Shown here: in pieces, positions 17,042 to 26,256 of the stretch
Position numbering within the stretch: position 1 is the first letter of the stretch
Layout of the letters: each line of letters begins with the position of its first letter
DNA from: Rothia sp. HMSC078H08
Lineage (GTDB): Bacteria > Actinomycetota > Actinomycetes > Actinomycetales > Micrococcaceae
Assembly (NCBI RefSeq): GCF_001808955.1
Contig: NZ_KV795254.1
Span: forward strand, 186,296-224,362
Direction of reading: 5' to 3'
DNA: 38,067 nucleotides
Program-made: the position numbers and the translations under genes
The notes under the pieces: model-generated
What the model was told of the DNA's origin: nothing
Databases searched by the model: none
Seen by the model: the letters and a program-made list of their open reading frames with translations, nothing else

Positions 17042-18802
17042 CTACTCGTCATCGTCCTCATCGTCGTCATCCTCAGTGTCCAGAGGGAGCATCATCTCAT
17101 CGGTCAGGGCGCGGCGCAGAGTATCCAGACCCACCGAACCGAGCAGAAGCGCACGCGTGTGGAACGCACGAATATCATCGCCGCGGCGCACAGCCTGATC
17201 ACGCAACTCCAGCCAGAGGCGCTCGCCAATCTTGTAGCTCGGCGCCTGACCCGGCCAACCCAGGTAACGCAGGAACTCGAAACGCAGGTGACCCTCGGAC
17301 TCGTCCAGGTTCAGCTTCAAGAACTCGTAACCCAGCTCAGAGGTCCAGATGGTGCCCGGCTCAACGCCCAGCTGCTCAGCCCACTCCGCGGGAATCGGCA
17401 TCTCGCAGTGAACACCAATATCGAAGACCACGCGGGCGGCGCGCATACGCTGAGCGTTCAGCATGCCCATGCGGTCACCCGGATCCTTCAGGTAGCCCAG
17501 CTCCTCCATGAGGCGCTCGGCGTACAACGCCCAGCCCTCACCGTGACCGGAAACCCACAGCATGTTCGTGCGCCAGGAGTTCATGGTGCCCTGCAGCGCC
17601 GTAGCGATAGCGATCTGCAGGTGGTGGCCCGGAACGCCCTCGTGGTACACGGTGGAGGTTTCACGCCAGGTAGTGAACGTATCCTCACCCTCGGGAACCG
17701 ACCACCACATGCGGCCCGGACGCGAGAAATCGGGGGAGGGGCCGGTGTAGTAAATACCGCCCTCGTTCGTGGGCGCAATGCAGCACTCAATGCGGCGCAT
17801 GGGGCCGCCAATTTCAAAGTGGCTACCCGCCAGGTTCTCCACGGCGGCGTCGGCGAGCTTCTGCATCCACGCCTTCAGCTCATCGGTGCCGTGCAGCTGA
17901 CGTGCCGGATCTTCATCGAGCAGCTGCTTCGCACGCTCAATGCTTGCGCCCGGCTCAATCTCCTCGGCAACCTCACGCTGACGAGCGATAATGCTCTCCA
18001 GCTCCTTCACGCCCCATGCGTAGGTTTCGTCCAGGTCAATGGTGGTACCCAGGAACGAACGGGAGTGCAGGCTGTACGCCTTACGGCCCACAGCGTCGCG
18101 GGAGGGAGCGACCGGCAGCAGCTTCTCCACCAGGTAGCTGTTGAGGCGGCGGTAGCCTTCCTTTGCAGCCTCGGCACCTGCGGCAGCCTCATCCTTCAGC
18201 GCGGGGACAGCCTCGGCGACCTCAGCCGCCAAATCATCAAAGAAACCACCGGGAGCGTAGTACGCGGCGGTCTGCTCAATGACAATATCCACCTGGCGGC
18301 GCGGGGCAACCTTACCCTCTTCACGAGCCGCCTCAAGAGTCTGGATGTATCCCTCCAGTGCCTCGGTGACGCGGTGCATACGCCCAACAATATGCTCCCA
18401 ATCCTGCTGGGTGTTGCGCTTCATCAGGTCAAAGACCGAGCGCACTTCCTGCGGGACGGACGCAATATTGTTCAGCTGCCAGCCGCCAAAACCAGCCTTG
18501 TACTGCTTGCGGTACAGGCTCAGACGCTCCTGCAGAGCATCCAGGGTGACCAGGTCAACGTCATCAATAGGCAGGACGTTATCGACCTTCTTCAAAGTCT
18601 TCTTCGCAAGGCGCGCAAAAGCCTTCTCGCCGGCGGGCGAGTAATCGGGGTACAGGGTCTCTACGCCCTTACGACCAAGCTCGGTTGCATGGACGGGGTT
18701 CAGGTCGAGGACCTTTTCAAAGTATTCGTTAGCAATCTGATCGACGTCGGTCAGCGAGCGCTTCAATCGGTAGATGCTGGGAAGTTCCTGGTAAGTGCTC
18801 AT
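17042..18802 (-). CDS. DUF885-family putative metallohydrolase/peptidase
   Basis: 586 residues, in the range of DUF885 proteins. The zinc-type signature YHEGVPGHHLQIA puts His387, Glu388 and His393/394 in place, and GHGEGWALYAERLMEELG follows downstream, the second conserved family block. Residues 30-160 are helical (LNPVHATELG, YSPAGEKAFARLAKKTLKKVD). The C-terminus ends in a run of Asp and Glu (DTEDDDDEDDDE). No signal peptide is seen, so it is probably cytoplasmic. The substrate is unknown; family members are usually taken for peptidases. Start: ATG at 18802 has AGGA 7 bases before it; the ATG at 18808 is only one base past the same AGGA. TAGGAT also fits a -10 for a leaderless transcript, so both readings favour 18802. 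Confidence 0.88.
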   Translation of the reverse strand: MSTYQELPSIYRLKRSLTDVDQIANEYFEKVLDLNPVHATELGRKGVETLYPDYSPAGEKAFARLAKKTLKKVDNVLPIDDVDLVTLDALQERLSLYRKQYKAGFGGWQLNNIASVPQEVRSVFDLMKRNTQQDWEHIVGRMHRVTEALEGYIQTLEAAREEGKVAPRRQVDIVIEQTAAYYAPGGFFDDLAAEVAEAVPALKDEAAAGAEAAKEGYRRLNSYLVEKLLPVAPSRDAVGRKAYSLHSRSFLGTTIDLDETYAWGVKELESIIARQREVAEEIEPGASIERAKQLLDEDPARQLHGTDELKAWMQKLADAAVENLAGSHFEIGGPMRRIECCIAPTNEGGIYYTGPSPDFSRPGRMWWSVPEGEDTFTTWRETSTVYHEGVPGHHLQIAIATALQGTMNSWRTNMLWVSGHGEGWALYAERLMEELGYLKDPGDRMGMLNAQRMRAARVVFDIGVHCEMPIPAEWAEQLGVEPGTIWTSELGYEFLKLNLDESEGHLRFEFLRYLGWPGQAPSYKIGERLWLELRDQAVRRGDDIRAFHTRALLLGSVGLDTLRRALTDEMMLPLDTEDDDDEDDDE

Positions 18803-18948
18803 GTTCATATCCTAACGCAGGGGTGTGCCTCCAACCACGATTTTCGGTGATTTAGCTCGCTTAAACCGGCAATATTACGGGCTGAGCGGCACCGAACACG
18901 ACGAAAAGGGCTCACCTGTGGACAACTCACCGGGGCGCAGGCGCGAAA

Positions 18949-19000
18949 ATGCCCCGGCTTTCTCCCACCTGAACGTGCAGGAGAGAGAAAACCGGGGCAT
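18949..19000 (-). terminator. Terminator after the large Mrr-related gene
   Basis: ATGCCCCGG (18949-18957) pairs with CCGGGGCAT (18992-19000), and the pyrimidine run CTTTCTC inside pairs imperfectly with the GAGAGAGAAA run. It lies leftward of the stop at 19035. Confidence 0.7.
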
Positions 19001-19034
19001 ACCCAAGATGGGCTAAAAGCTGCTAGCTGGTGAC

Positions 19035-21491
19035 TTAGCCGGCGAAGTATTCACCGTTCAGCTCCAGCAGACCGTTTGCGCTCTCGACCACGCCGAGGCG
19101 GTGCGCAATGAGGCGGTCCTGCAGCTCATCGCCGGACACCAAATCCACCAGAATGTTCGGGTACTTGGTCGAGCAGCGGATGAACTCGTCGTACGCCTCA
19201 TCGCTGAACGCCGCGTTCGTGATGAAGGTGCCGAGCTGACCGCCGCGGGCGTGAATCGCCAGGAAGAACGCGGTAATATCCTGCGGCTGAACGCTCGCGG
19301 ACAGCACACCGTTCGCTACCGGGCGCAGAGTACGCACGTAGAATGCGCGTTCTTTTTCACCGGTGGCGGGAGTTGCCACACCATCTACGCCCTGAGCCTC
19401 CAGAGCCTCCACCGTGTAGCCGCGCATCAGGAACAGATCAAAACCAATGCTACGGAAACGCTCCTCAGACACCTGCGCCAGTGCCGGAGCCAGCGCCTCA
19501 CGGCGGAAGACCTGACGGTAACGCTTCAGAGCCTCACGCACCTGGGCGGCAGCAACCTGCAGAGCGGCCGAAGGCTCAGCTGCCGAAACAACGGGAGCGG
19601 AAACAACCGACTGAACGGGAGCCGCAACGGGTGCAGAAACAGTAGGAACGGACACAGTAGACTGGGTGGTAGCCGGAGCAACCGCCGCCGGAACCTCAGC
19701 GGGCGCCTGGGTAGTAACCGCCTGGGTAGTAGTTGCCACCGGCGAACCAGCCGGACGCGCCAACAACGCCGGAGAAGCACCCGGCACCGGAGCCAACGGC
19801 TCACGCGCACCCTCACGAGCCGCCAGGCGAGCCTGACGCTCCGCCGCGCGCGCCTCCTTAGCAGCCTGAAGAGCCTCCTCACGAGCCTGCAGCTCAGCCG
19901 CAATATCCTGAGGCAGCTTGTGCTTGAGCGACTGCGGCGGCAGCGGCGCCATGCGGGCGGTCACCGCCTCCGGAGCACCCTCCGGGAAACGCTTGAGCAG
20001 CTCCTTACCCGCCTCGCTCAGCTCGTAACGCTCCGGGTTCTTGCGGGAGGTACGGCCCGTACCCTCACGCAGAGCGTTCAGGTAGCGTTCGCCCTTGAGC
20101 ACGTGCATCGCCACCGAATAGCGGTTACGCAGACGCGGGGTCAGCTTATAACGGTGCGGCGCAACCTCACCCTGCAGGTACGGGATATCCAGAGCGAGCT
20201 TCAACTCATCGTAAATGTCGTAGTAGGAGATACGCGGGTTCTCCTCAACAATCTTCAGAATCGGATGCAGTAGCTGATGCGGGTACGGCAGAGCATCCAC
20301 CGCCGCAGGATCGAGCAGAGCCGAAGCCACCAGCTTCTGAACGCTCGGCTCAACCATCTGCGCCAGAGCCAGCGCGAAAGCAGGACCCAGCGAGTAGACG
20401 GTCTCACGCTCGGAGAGGTAGTGGTGGGCAATCAGCACATCGTAGAGGTAATCCTGCGCGTCAATCTGCACAAAATAGGGGTTCGAGGACGCCTGCTGAA
20501 TGCGCTCGTCGCGGTCAAAGACCTGCTCCAGGCTCGGAAGGCTCAGCTCCACATCGGCGCCGTGGTCGTTGAGGGTGTCGAGCAGAAGAACGCCCATATG
20601 GGTCAGCAGAGCATCGGTTGCGGCAATATCCTCAGCCGTAATGGAGGCACCCTCATCCTTTACCAGCGCCAGCACGGAGCTCAGCTCGCTTGCCGGCACG
20701 CCGGTCTCCTCGTGGCGTGCCACCAGCTCCTTCGCCGAAGGCGACAGCGAGTACAGAGTCAGCGGAGAATCCGTGTGTTCGTGAATAGTCTTGGTGCGCA
20801 GGTAGCCCTCGCGGGTCAGCAGGCTCAGCGACTGAGCAATCACCGGCTCCACGATGCGCTGCTCCAGGTACGACAGACCGTACCAGCCCTGCACAAAACC
20901 GCACTCGCGCAGCACCAGCTCACGAATCTTCACGGGCGCCGCTGCGGGGTAGGACGGGGTAACACTTAGGACGATGGGCAGAAGCTCACGCACCGTAATG
21001 TGCGAGAGCAGAACCGGGTAGAACTGCTTCAGGTAGTAGAGGTACACGCCGCTGAGGAGGGGCAGAACCGGCAGGAGCGCCTGCGCCTGCTGTTCCTTCG
21101 GGGTACCGAGTAGCTCGCGGCCAGCCTCGCTGAGGGTGTAGTGCAGGTTGCCGGGATGCAACTGGCTGAGGGACACCTCAAGATAGTCAGCATTGACCAG
21201 CGCTGCGATCAGCTTATTGAGTGCCTCACGGAAGAGAACATTGTCACCGACCGCAATGAAACGCTGAGTCATGTTGAACCCCAGGTCCACACCTACGGGG
21301 GTGTACATATCGGGGAAGAAAACCTTCTCGCCACGGTCCTGAGCGCGCTCAAAATGGCGGAGCAGGGAGAAAGCCGCCGCAACGCTGAGAGCGCGTGCTT
21401 CCTCGGGTAGAGCCTCCCACGAAGTTTCCTGTTGCAGAGAGTGCAATTCGGAATGGTCGATATGGAGCATTGTTTTATTCACAAAAGCCAC
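19035..21491 (-). CDS. Large multi-winged-helix protein with a degenerate Mrr-like C-terminal domain
   Basis: 818 residues. GTG start at 21491 with AAGGAG 6 bases upstream; the ATG at 21470 has no such site. The first 500 residues contain four segments of about 100-115 residues, each ending in a wing-like Y-x-L-S/G motif: YTLSEAGRELL (118-128), YSLSPSAKEL (247-256), YSLGPAFALAL (366-376) and YELSEAGKELL (489-499). The fourth resembles the Mrr N-terminal winged-helix domain. A charged helical stretch (530-563) and a Pro/Val/Thr/Ala linker (565-645) follow. Residues 650-818 align with the Mrr catalytic domain (GVDGVA, GTFITNAAFSDEA, ILVDLVSGDELQDRLI, LNGEYFAG). Against the canonical neighbour, Glu, Gln and Lys are replaced by Arg680, Arg720 and Leu722, leaving only Asp703. 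It is probably a DNA-binding or sensing protein that does not cut. It lies 477 bases downstream of the intact Mrr gene, on the same strand. Confidence 0.8.
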   Translation of the reverse strand: MAFVNKTMLHIDHSELHSLQQETSWEALPEEARALSVAAAFSLLRHFERAQDRGEKVFFPDMYTPVGVDLGFNMTQRFIAVGDNVLFREALNKLIAALVNADYLEVSLSQLHPGNLHYTLSEAGRELLGTPKEQQAQALLPVLPLLSGVYLYYLKQFYPVLLSHITVRELLPIVLSVTPSYPAAAPVKIRELVLRECGFVQGWYGLSYLEQRIVEPVIAQSLSLLTREGYLRTKTIHEHTDSPLTLYSLSPSAKELVARHEETGVPASELSSVLALVKDEGASITAEDIAATDALLTHMGVLLLDTLNDHGADVELSLPSLEQVFDRDERIQQASSNPYFVQIDAQDYLYDVLIAHHYLSERETVYSLGPAFALALAQMVEPSVQKLVASALLDPAAVDALPYPHQLLHPILKIVEENPRISYYDIYDELKLALDIPYLQGEVAPHRYKLTPRLRNRYSVAMHVLKGERYLNALREGTGRTSRKNPERYELSEAGKELLKRFPEGAPEAVTARMAPLPPQSLKHKLPQDIAAELQAREEALQAAKEARAAERQARLAAREGAREPLAPVPGASPALLARPAGSPVATTTQAVTTQAPAEVPAAVAPATTQSTVSVPTVSAPVAAPVQSVVSAPVVSAAEPSAALQVAAAQVREALKRYRQVFRREALAPALAQVSEERFRSIGFDLFLMRGYTVEALEAQGVDGVATPATGEKERAFYVRTLRPVANGVLSASVQPQDITAFFLAIHARGGQLGTFITNAAFSDEAYDEFIRCSTKYPNILVDLVSGDELQDRLIAHRLGVVESANGLLELNGEYFAG

Positions 21492-21968
21492 GCCGGGCTC
21501 CTTATCTGGTGTTATTTATCGTGCGGGCATTCTTCATAAAGTGCAGTCATTCGAGCGGGAAAATAATCACGAAAGTGAGCGGCACCATCTTTATTTTTGG
21601 GCCGGCACTTTGAAATCCCGCAGTGAAGAGAAGCGAAGAGAAGCAGGGTAGGTAGTTTTTTCTCAACCCGTCCCGCTTACGCACCGTCTTCAACGACGAA
21701 CACTTCAGAAAAGAACGCTATAAATTGGGGTGAAGTGTCTAGACCGTCACGGGTATATTCACTTCGTGAAATAATGCGAAGAATATATAACGCATTACCT
21801 TCATTATTGTATCGGCTGGTTCGAGAAATAACCTAGATTTCTAAAACCAGCCGATATGTGAAAAATATCCTCAAGGAAAAGTGAAAATACATTAAGTGAA
21901 ATGACGTGGGAAATGCATGAAGGCCAGAGATATTCGGAGAGAAATAACTCGCCCCAGAAACACCCCGG
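21492..21968. other. A+T-rich intergenic region between the two Mrr-related genes, with a hairpin
   Basis: 477 bases with no credible gene; one 70-codon frame at 21833-22045 overlaps the end of the Mrr gene and is rejected. It should carry the promoter of the 818-residue protein; ATAAAT at about 21515 on the minus strand is a weak -10 candidate. A purine-rich GAAGAGAAGCGAAGAGAAGC run occurs near 21625. The hairpin at 21810-21856 is listed separately. Confidence 0.5.
21810..21856 (-). terminator. Hairpin downstream of the Mrr gene, probable terminator
   Basis: TATCGGCTGGTT (21810-21821) pairs perfectly with AACCAGCCGATA (21845-21856), and the inner GAAAT (21824-21828) pairs with ATTTC (21837-21841). 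It lies about 110 bases past the Mrr stop in the leftward direction, so the two Mrr-related genes may be separately transcribed. Confidence 0.6.
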
Positions 21969-23134
21969 CTACTCCAAGCCGCGGGCAAAATACTCCTCGT
22001 CAATGCGGTAACCGCACTCGCCCTCACCATCAAGAACACCCACACGGTGACGAATCATCAGCTCCACCAACTGGTGTCGATCAACCAGCGCAATATTGCG
22101 AGCGCCGGGCAAACCCTGCAAATACTCGGGAACCGGATGCGCAAAAGCACCGCAGGTCACCAAAACACCCTGCAGGCCGCCGTGCAGAAGCACTGCACCG
22201 GCAAGCTTCTGAATCTCGTTGGGGGTGACCTTCATAGTTCCGCAATAATGCTTCACCTGAATATAAATCGGCGCGAAATCCAGGCCATCAGAATAGCGGG
22301 CAATAACGTCAACACCCTTATCATCAGCACCGCCGGTTACCTCGGTGTTAAAACCAAGAGCCGTAAAAATATCGGCAACAATCTGCTCAAAATATTCTGG
22401 CGTCACCGCGTGAATATGCTGAATCAAATCCTGCGTAAAATGCTCCGCGAACTCAGCCTGAGCGTGAATCACCGGCGAATCGCTGGCACGCAAAATAATA
22501 TCCAGAGGTGACTGACCGGCGGGCCAGGACCCCGCAGCCTCCGCAGAATTCAAAGCATGCGCAAGATGCGCCGCGCCGGTTGCCTCATAAGCAGCGGTGG
22601 CGGCATCAGCATGATCAGCGCCTGAGAAATGCGGCAGAGCATGAAGGACGCCGGTATCAGGAGTGCCAAAAATGAGGCGATGCTCCTCCTGCGCATTCTC
22701 CAGTAGCGCGTTCGCCTGCTTCTTCAGCTTCTTCACGCTTTTTGCCGTCAAACTCTGAGAGCACAACGCCTGCACCTGCTTCACCACACGCGGCGGCACC
22801 GAACCGTGCAGATGCGGGGTGCAGGTCAGCTCGGCGCCCAGGGGAGTGAGCAGGTACTTCCTCTTCTCCCACGGGGTCAAACGAGGCATAAGCTGGGCAT
22901 AACGAAGTGCCACCAAGATTTTCAAGGTGGTACGCACAGCCACCGCAAAATCGGTGGATTCAAGAGCCGGTAGGTTCTTCTTCGACCCCAATGCCTTAGT
23001 CTGCTGCCGCAACTGCTCGCTAACATAGGCGGCGGTGCGGGGCACAGTCTTCGACAAGCGCCGTAGCGTCGGCAACAGAAGCGTGATATAGACATCCGGT
23101 GGGGGCCTATGGTTTTTATTCAGCATCTTTGCCA
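21969..23134 (-). CDS. mrr: Mrr-family restriction endonuclease (type IV-like), intact active site
   Basis: The frame reaches 23186 (405 residues). The start chosen is ATG 23134 (MAKMLNK, 388 residues), which follows AGGGA, though the spacing is short; the ATG at 23186 lacks any ribosome-binding site. The N-terminal half has a winged-helix Mrr_N-like region (PRLTPWEKRKYLLTPLGAEL) and a Lys-rich helix. The C-terminal catalytic domain begins at VTPEYFEQIVADIFTALGF and shows the PD-(D/E)xK residues Glu267, Asp293 (DKGVDVIARY), Gln310 and Lys312 (YIQVKHY), numbered from 23186. It ends RIDEEYFARG, as Mrr proteins do. Such enzymes cut modified or foreign DNA. Codon use looks A-richer than neighbours. 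The large pseudo-Mrr gene follows. Confidence 0.88.
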
Positions 23135-23294
23135 TGGTCCCTGCCAATTTACTAACACTATTGTGATGGTATATACATCGTAGCATCAGGGCGTATCATC
23201 ATCGCTTTATCGTTTCTAATATGACAAAACCGCAAGAACCAGCGCATTAGATGTTCAATAACGCAATATAAATCTTGAATTTGAGGCAAAACAA

Positions 23295-23332
23295 TATATT
23301 CCCGTCACACCGGCTGGCGTGACGGGAATATA
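23295..23332 (-). terminator. Terminator after accE
   Basis: Perfect 14-base stem TATATTCCCGTCAC (23295-23308) / GTGACGGGAATATA (23319-23332) with a 10-base loop, 30 bases past the accE stop in the leftward direction. It closes the accD-accE unit before the accessory block. Confidence 0.85.
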
Positions 23333-23363
23333 AGAAGCATAGTTAGCAGCCCGCATTACATCA

Positions 23364-23753
23364 TTACATGGGGCGAGCGCGCCTCCACGAACCGGGGCCG
23401 GGACGCAACGAAACACCCAGGCGCTGACCGCGGTTCAGCAGACGCGATGCCGCACCCACCAGCGAGTTCTGCTCCTGCTTCGCGGCGCTCGCCTGCATCA
23501 TCGCCACCACGGCGGTCAGCGCGGCAATCTCCTCCGGGGTGGGGGAGCCCTTGACCACCTTCAGCAGCGGCTCCTGTTCAGCGTCAGTATCTACCGAAGA
23601 CTGAGCAGAATCCTTCGCGGCGCTGGATGCGGTATCCGCGTGCGCAGAAGAACGTGCGGAGCTACGCTCAAGCTGCTCGGGGCTCTCAGCAACCTCCGAA
23701 CTATCCTTCTTTTTACCGAATGAGAAATAACTCAGCGGGTTGTAGCCTGCCAA
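23364..23753 (-). CDS. accE: Acyl-CoA carboxylase epsilon subunit
   Basis: Small actinobacterial subunit that binds the carboxyltransferase hexamer and boosts activity of AccD5-type complexes. The diagnostic segment is LLKVVKGSPTPEEIAALTAVVAMM, with the C-terminal GSWRRARPM Trp/Arg tail usual for the family. The N-terminal 60 residues are Ser/Ala/Asp-rich and probably disordered. Start: the GTG at 23759 is a single base from AAGGAGG, too close; the TTG at 23753 is 7 bases from it and gives MAGYNPLSYFS (129 residues), so TTG is preferred. It lies 72 bases downstream of accD on the same strand. In many relatives maf would follow, but here an accessory block intervenes. Confidence 0.88.
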   Translation of the reverse strand: MAGYNPLSYFSFGKKKDSSEVAESPEQLERSSARSSAHADTASSAAKDSAQSSVDTDAEQEPLLKVVKGSPTPEEIAALTAVVAMMQASAAKQEQNSLVGAASRLLNRGQRLGVSLRPGPGSWRRARPM

Positions 23754-23825
23754 AGGCACGCCTCCTTAGAAAACCTAAAATCCTGGGGATGCCTGCGCCA
23801 CAAGCGGCGTGGGCACAGCGGAAGC

Positions 23826-25427
23826 CTACAGTGGGATGTTGCCGTGCTTCTTCGCCGGGGTAGCCGCACGCTTATCGTGCAGGGCACGCAGCGAAGAAAT
23901 AATGCGCACGCGAGTCTCACTCGGGGCAATAACCTCGTCAATGTACCCCAACTCGGCAGCCTGGTACGGGTTCAGCAGCTCTTCCTCATACTTGGCGATC
24001 AGCTCAGCGCGGCGAGCCTCAACATCGCCACCCTCAGCCGCCAGAGCAGCCAACTCACGACGGTACAGAATATTCACCGCACCCTGAGCACCCATCACAC
24101 CAATCTGAGCGGTGGGCCATGCCAGGTTAATATCGGCACCCAGCTTCTTCGAACCCATCACAATGTACGCACCGCCGTACGCCTTACGGGTAATGACGGT
24201 AACCAGCGGAACGGTCGCCTCCGCATAAGCGTAGAGTAGCTTAGCGCCGCGGCGAATAATGCCGTTGAACTCCTGATCGGTACCGGGCAAGAAGCCGGGA
24301 ACATCCACAAAAGTCAGAATCGGAATGTTGAACGCATCGCAATGGCGCACAAAACGGGCAGCCTTCTCGGATGCAGAAATGTCCAGGCAGCCGGCGAACT
24401 GCATCGGCTGGTTCGCCACAATACCGACCGTGCGGCCCTCAACGCGGGCGTAACCAATCATCACGTTCGGGGCGTACAGCGCCTGCATCTCCAGGAAGTG
24501 GCCGTCATCGACCACGGACTCAATGACCGCGCGCATGTCATAAGGCTGGTTTGCCGAATCCGGGATGAGAGTATCCAAATCCAAATCGTCTACGGTTACC
24601 ACGGGCTCCTGGTCATGCTCCAGGGGCAGGGACTCTGCAAGGTTATTCGAGGGCAGGAACTCGAGGAGCTCACGCACAAAGTCGAAAGCGTCTTCCTCGT
24701 CCTCAGCCAGGTAGGTGCTGGTACCGGTCACCGAGTTGTGCTGACGCGCACCACCGAGGGTCTCCATGTCCACATCCTCACCGGTCACGGTCTTAATGAC
24801 GTCCGGGCCGGTAATGAACATGTGCGAGGTCTTATCCACCATGATGATGTAGTCAGTCAGAGCGGGGGAGTAAGCGGCACCGCCAGCGCAGGGGCCCATA
24901 ATGACAGAAATCTGCGGAACCACACCGGAGGCGCGCACGTTCATGCGGAAAATATCGGCAAACATCGCCAGGGAAGCCACGCCCTCCTGAATACGGGCGC
25001 CACCACCATCGTTAATGCCGATAACCGGGCAGCCGTTCTTCAGAGCGAACTTCTGCACCTTCACAATCTTCTCGCCGTTCACTTGCGAGAGAGAACCACC
25101 GTAGACGGTGAAATCCTGCGAATACACGGCAACCAGGCGACCATCCACGGTGCCGTAACCGGAGACCAGGCCGTCACCCAGAGGCTTCTTCGCCTCCATG
25201 CCGAATGCGGTGGTGCGGTGGCGGGCGAGTGCATCAAACTCTACGAAAGAACCCTCGTCCAGAAGCATATCGATGCGCTCGCGGGCGGTGTTCTTGCCGC
25301 GTGCGTGCTGCTTCTCAATAGCTGCCTCACCGCTGGGCGCGAAGCTGCGCTCTCGACGTGCATAAAAATCAGCGAGCTTACCGGCGGTGGTGCTCAAGTC
25401 AAAATCCTGCTGGAGGTTCTCGGACAT
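23826..25427 (-). CDS. accD: Acyl-CoA carboxylase beta subunit (carboxyltransferase, AccD5/PccB type)
   Basis: 533 residues from the ATG at 25427. It transfers carboxyl from carboxybiotin to acetyl-CoA or propionyl-CoA, together with the alpha subunit encoded at 9639-11459. Motifs: [21 protein letters not shown], the oxyanion-forming GGGARIQEG (141-149), [20 protein letters not shown], the second [10 protein letters not shown] region, and the conserved C-terminus KKHGNIPL. The reading frame could start at 25532, but the extra 35 residues are unlike the family and the ATG at 25427 has GAGGA just upstream. TATAGT at 25532-25537 (minus strand) is a promoter candidate with a leader of about 100 bases. 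accE follows. Confidence 0.95.
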   Translation of the reverse strand: MSENLQQDFDLSTTAGKLADFYARRERSFAPSGEAAIEKQHARGKNTARERIDMLLDEGSFVEFDALARHRTTAFGMEAKKPLGDGLVSGYGTVDGRLVAVYSQDFTVYGGSLSQVNGEKIVKVQKFALKNGCPVIGINDGGGARIQEGVASLAMFADIFRMNVRASGVVPQISVIMGPCAGGAAYSPALTDYIIMVDKTSHMFITGPDVIKTVTGEDVDMETLGGARQHNSVTGTSTYLAEDEEDAFDFVRELLEFLPSNNLAESLPLEHDQEPVVTVDDLDLDTLIPDSANQPYDMRAVIESVVDDGHFLEMQALYAPNVMIGYARVEGRTVGIVANQPMQFAGCLDISASEKAARFVRHCDAFNIPILTFVDVPGFLPGTDQEFNGIIRRGAKLLYAYAEATVPLVTVITRKAYGGAYIVMGSKKLGADINLAWPTAQIGVMGAQGAVNILYRRELAALAAEGGDVEARRAELIAKYEEELLNPYQAAELGYIDEVIAPSETRVRIISSLRALHDKRAATPAKKHGNIPL

Positions 25428-25744
25428 TATTCCTCGTTCCTGCTCCACCCGATTGTCGGGAGCCAGTGGTTGCGGTGATGGTTGTTCAGAAGGCCCCGAA
25501 GAGCACTCTTGAACAATGTGCATATCCCTCAACTATAGTGCGAACTAGGGCACATATGCCAGGTGAGAAGCCAGAATATCAACACTAGATACACTTTTAT
25601 GCACCCAGCACCCAAGAAGGTGCATACAGTGAACGAAAAGCGCGAAAGAACCGCTCAAAAGAGCACAGAAAACCCCCCTTCCGCCTCGGCAATCCTTGCC
25701 TGCGGAAGGGGGTCTACGTTCAAGCTTTCAACGTGAAATGACGC
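25428..25744. promoter_or_regulatory. Promoter region of accD, followed by the YciI-gene terminator
   Basis: 317 bases without a gene. TATAGT (25532-25537, minus strand) is the best -10 candidate for accD; no clear -35 was found. The YciI terminator sits at 25674-25712. Nothing else recognisable was seen. Confidence 0.4.
25674..25712 (-). terminator. Terminator after the YciI-like gene
   Basis: CCCCCTTCCGC (25674-25684) pairs with GCGGAAGGGGG (25702-25712), and the inner GGCAA/TTGCC (25688-25700) pairs around TCC. It lies 33 bases past the stop of the leftward gene. Confidence 0.85.
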
Positions 25745-26026
25745 TTAGATGGTGCCCAGGACCGGGTTCCACTCGGTGACGGTGTGAGACAGAACCGCGC
25801 CACCAATGTTCATCGGGTCGTTAGCCACAATCTTCTCGGCAGCCTCAGCGGAGTCAACCTTTGCAATCAGCAGAGCGCCGGCGGGGGTCTCGCCATCCAG
25901 CAGGGGACCGGAAACAATCAGGTTGCCCGCCTCAATCTGCGAACCAAGGTACTCGCGGTGAGCCGGACGGTACTTCGCCTGCTCCTCGGGAGCTGCGTAA
26001 ACGTAAGTAATTGCGTAATAAGCCAT
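25745..26026 (-). CDS. YciI-family protein
   Basis: 93 residues from the ATG at 26026 (MAYYAITYVY), a normal YciI length. The ferredoxin-like fold proteins of this family carry a His-Asp pair: His23 (PAHREYL) and Asp70 (NDPMNIGG). Other conserved pieces are GNLIVSGPLLDGETPAGALLI and VTEWNPVLG. The function is loosely defined; relatives include small dehydrochlorinase- or muconolactone-isomerase-like enzymes. The frame extends to 26137, but that part (Arg-rich) is unlike the family. The start has only a weak GAAAGAAG site. It stands alone, divergent from birA. Confidence 0.88.
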   Translation of the reverse strand: MAYYAITYVYAAPEEQAKYRPAHREYLGSQIEAGNLIVSGPLLDGETPAGALLIAKVDSAEAAEKIVANDPMNIGGAVLSHTVTEWNPVLGTI

Positions 26027-26256
26027 AGCGGTCTTCTTTCGAGCAGGGCGGAGGAACCTCCGCGGCCGGTCGGTGCTTGATGCACCCTCACTGTCTAATG
26101 TACCGTCTCGGGTGCCGGTGGGCATCACCGGCGGCAAGAAATTGGTATGGTGAGAAATCAGTGCGACTCGGTAGAAACCGGCAGATTACGGCGGCAGGTT
26201 GATAGCGGGTCTGCGAATTGCAGGACTGATTGAGGTAGGACAGAAAGGTGCAGGCT

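Noticed and set aside
17159..18850. 563-codon rightward frame opposite the DUF885 gene
   Set aside because: Antisense to a protein with the HEGVPGHH signature; no recognisable domain.
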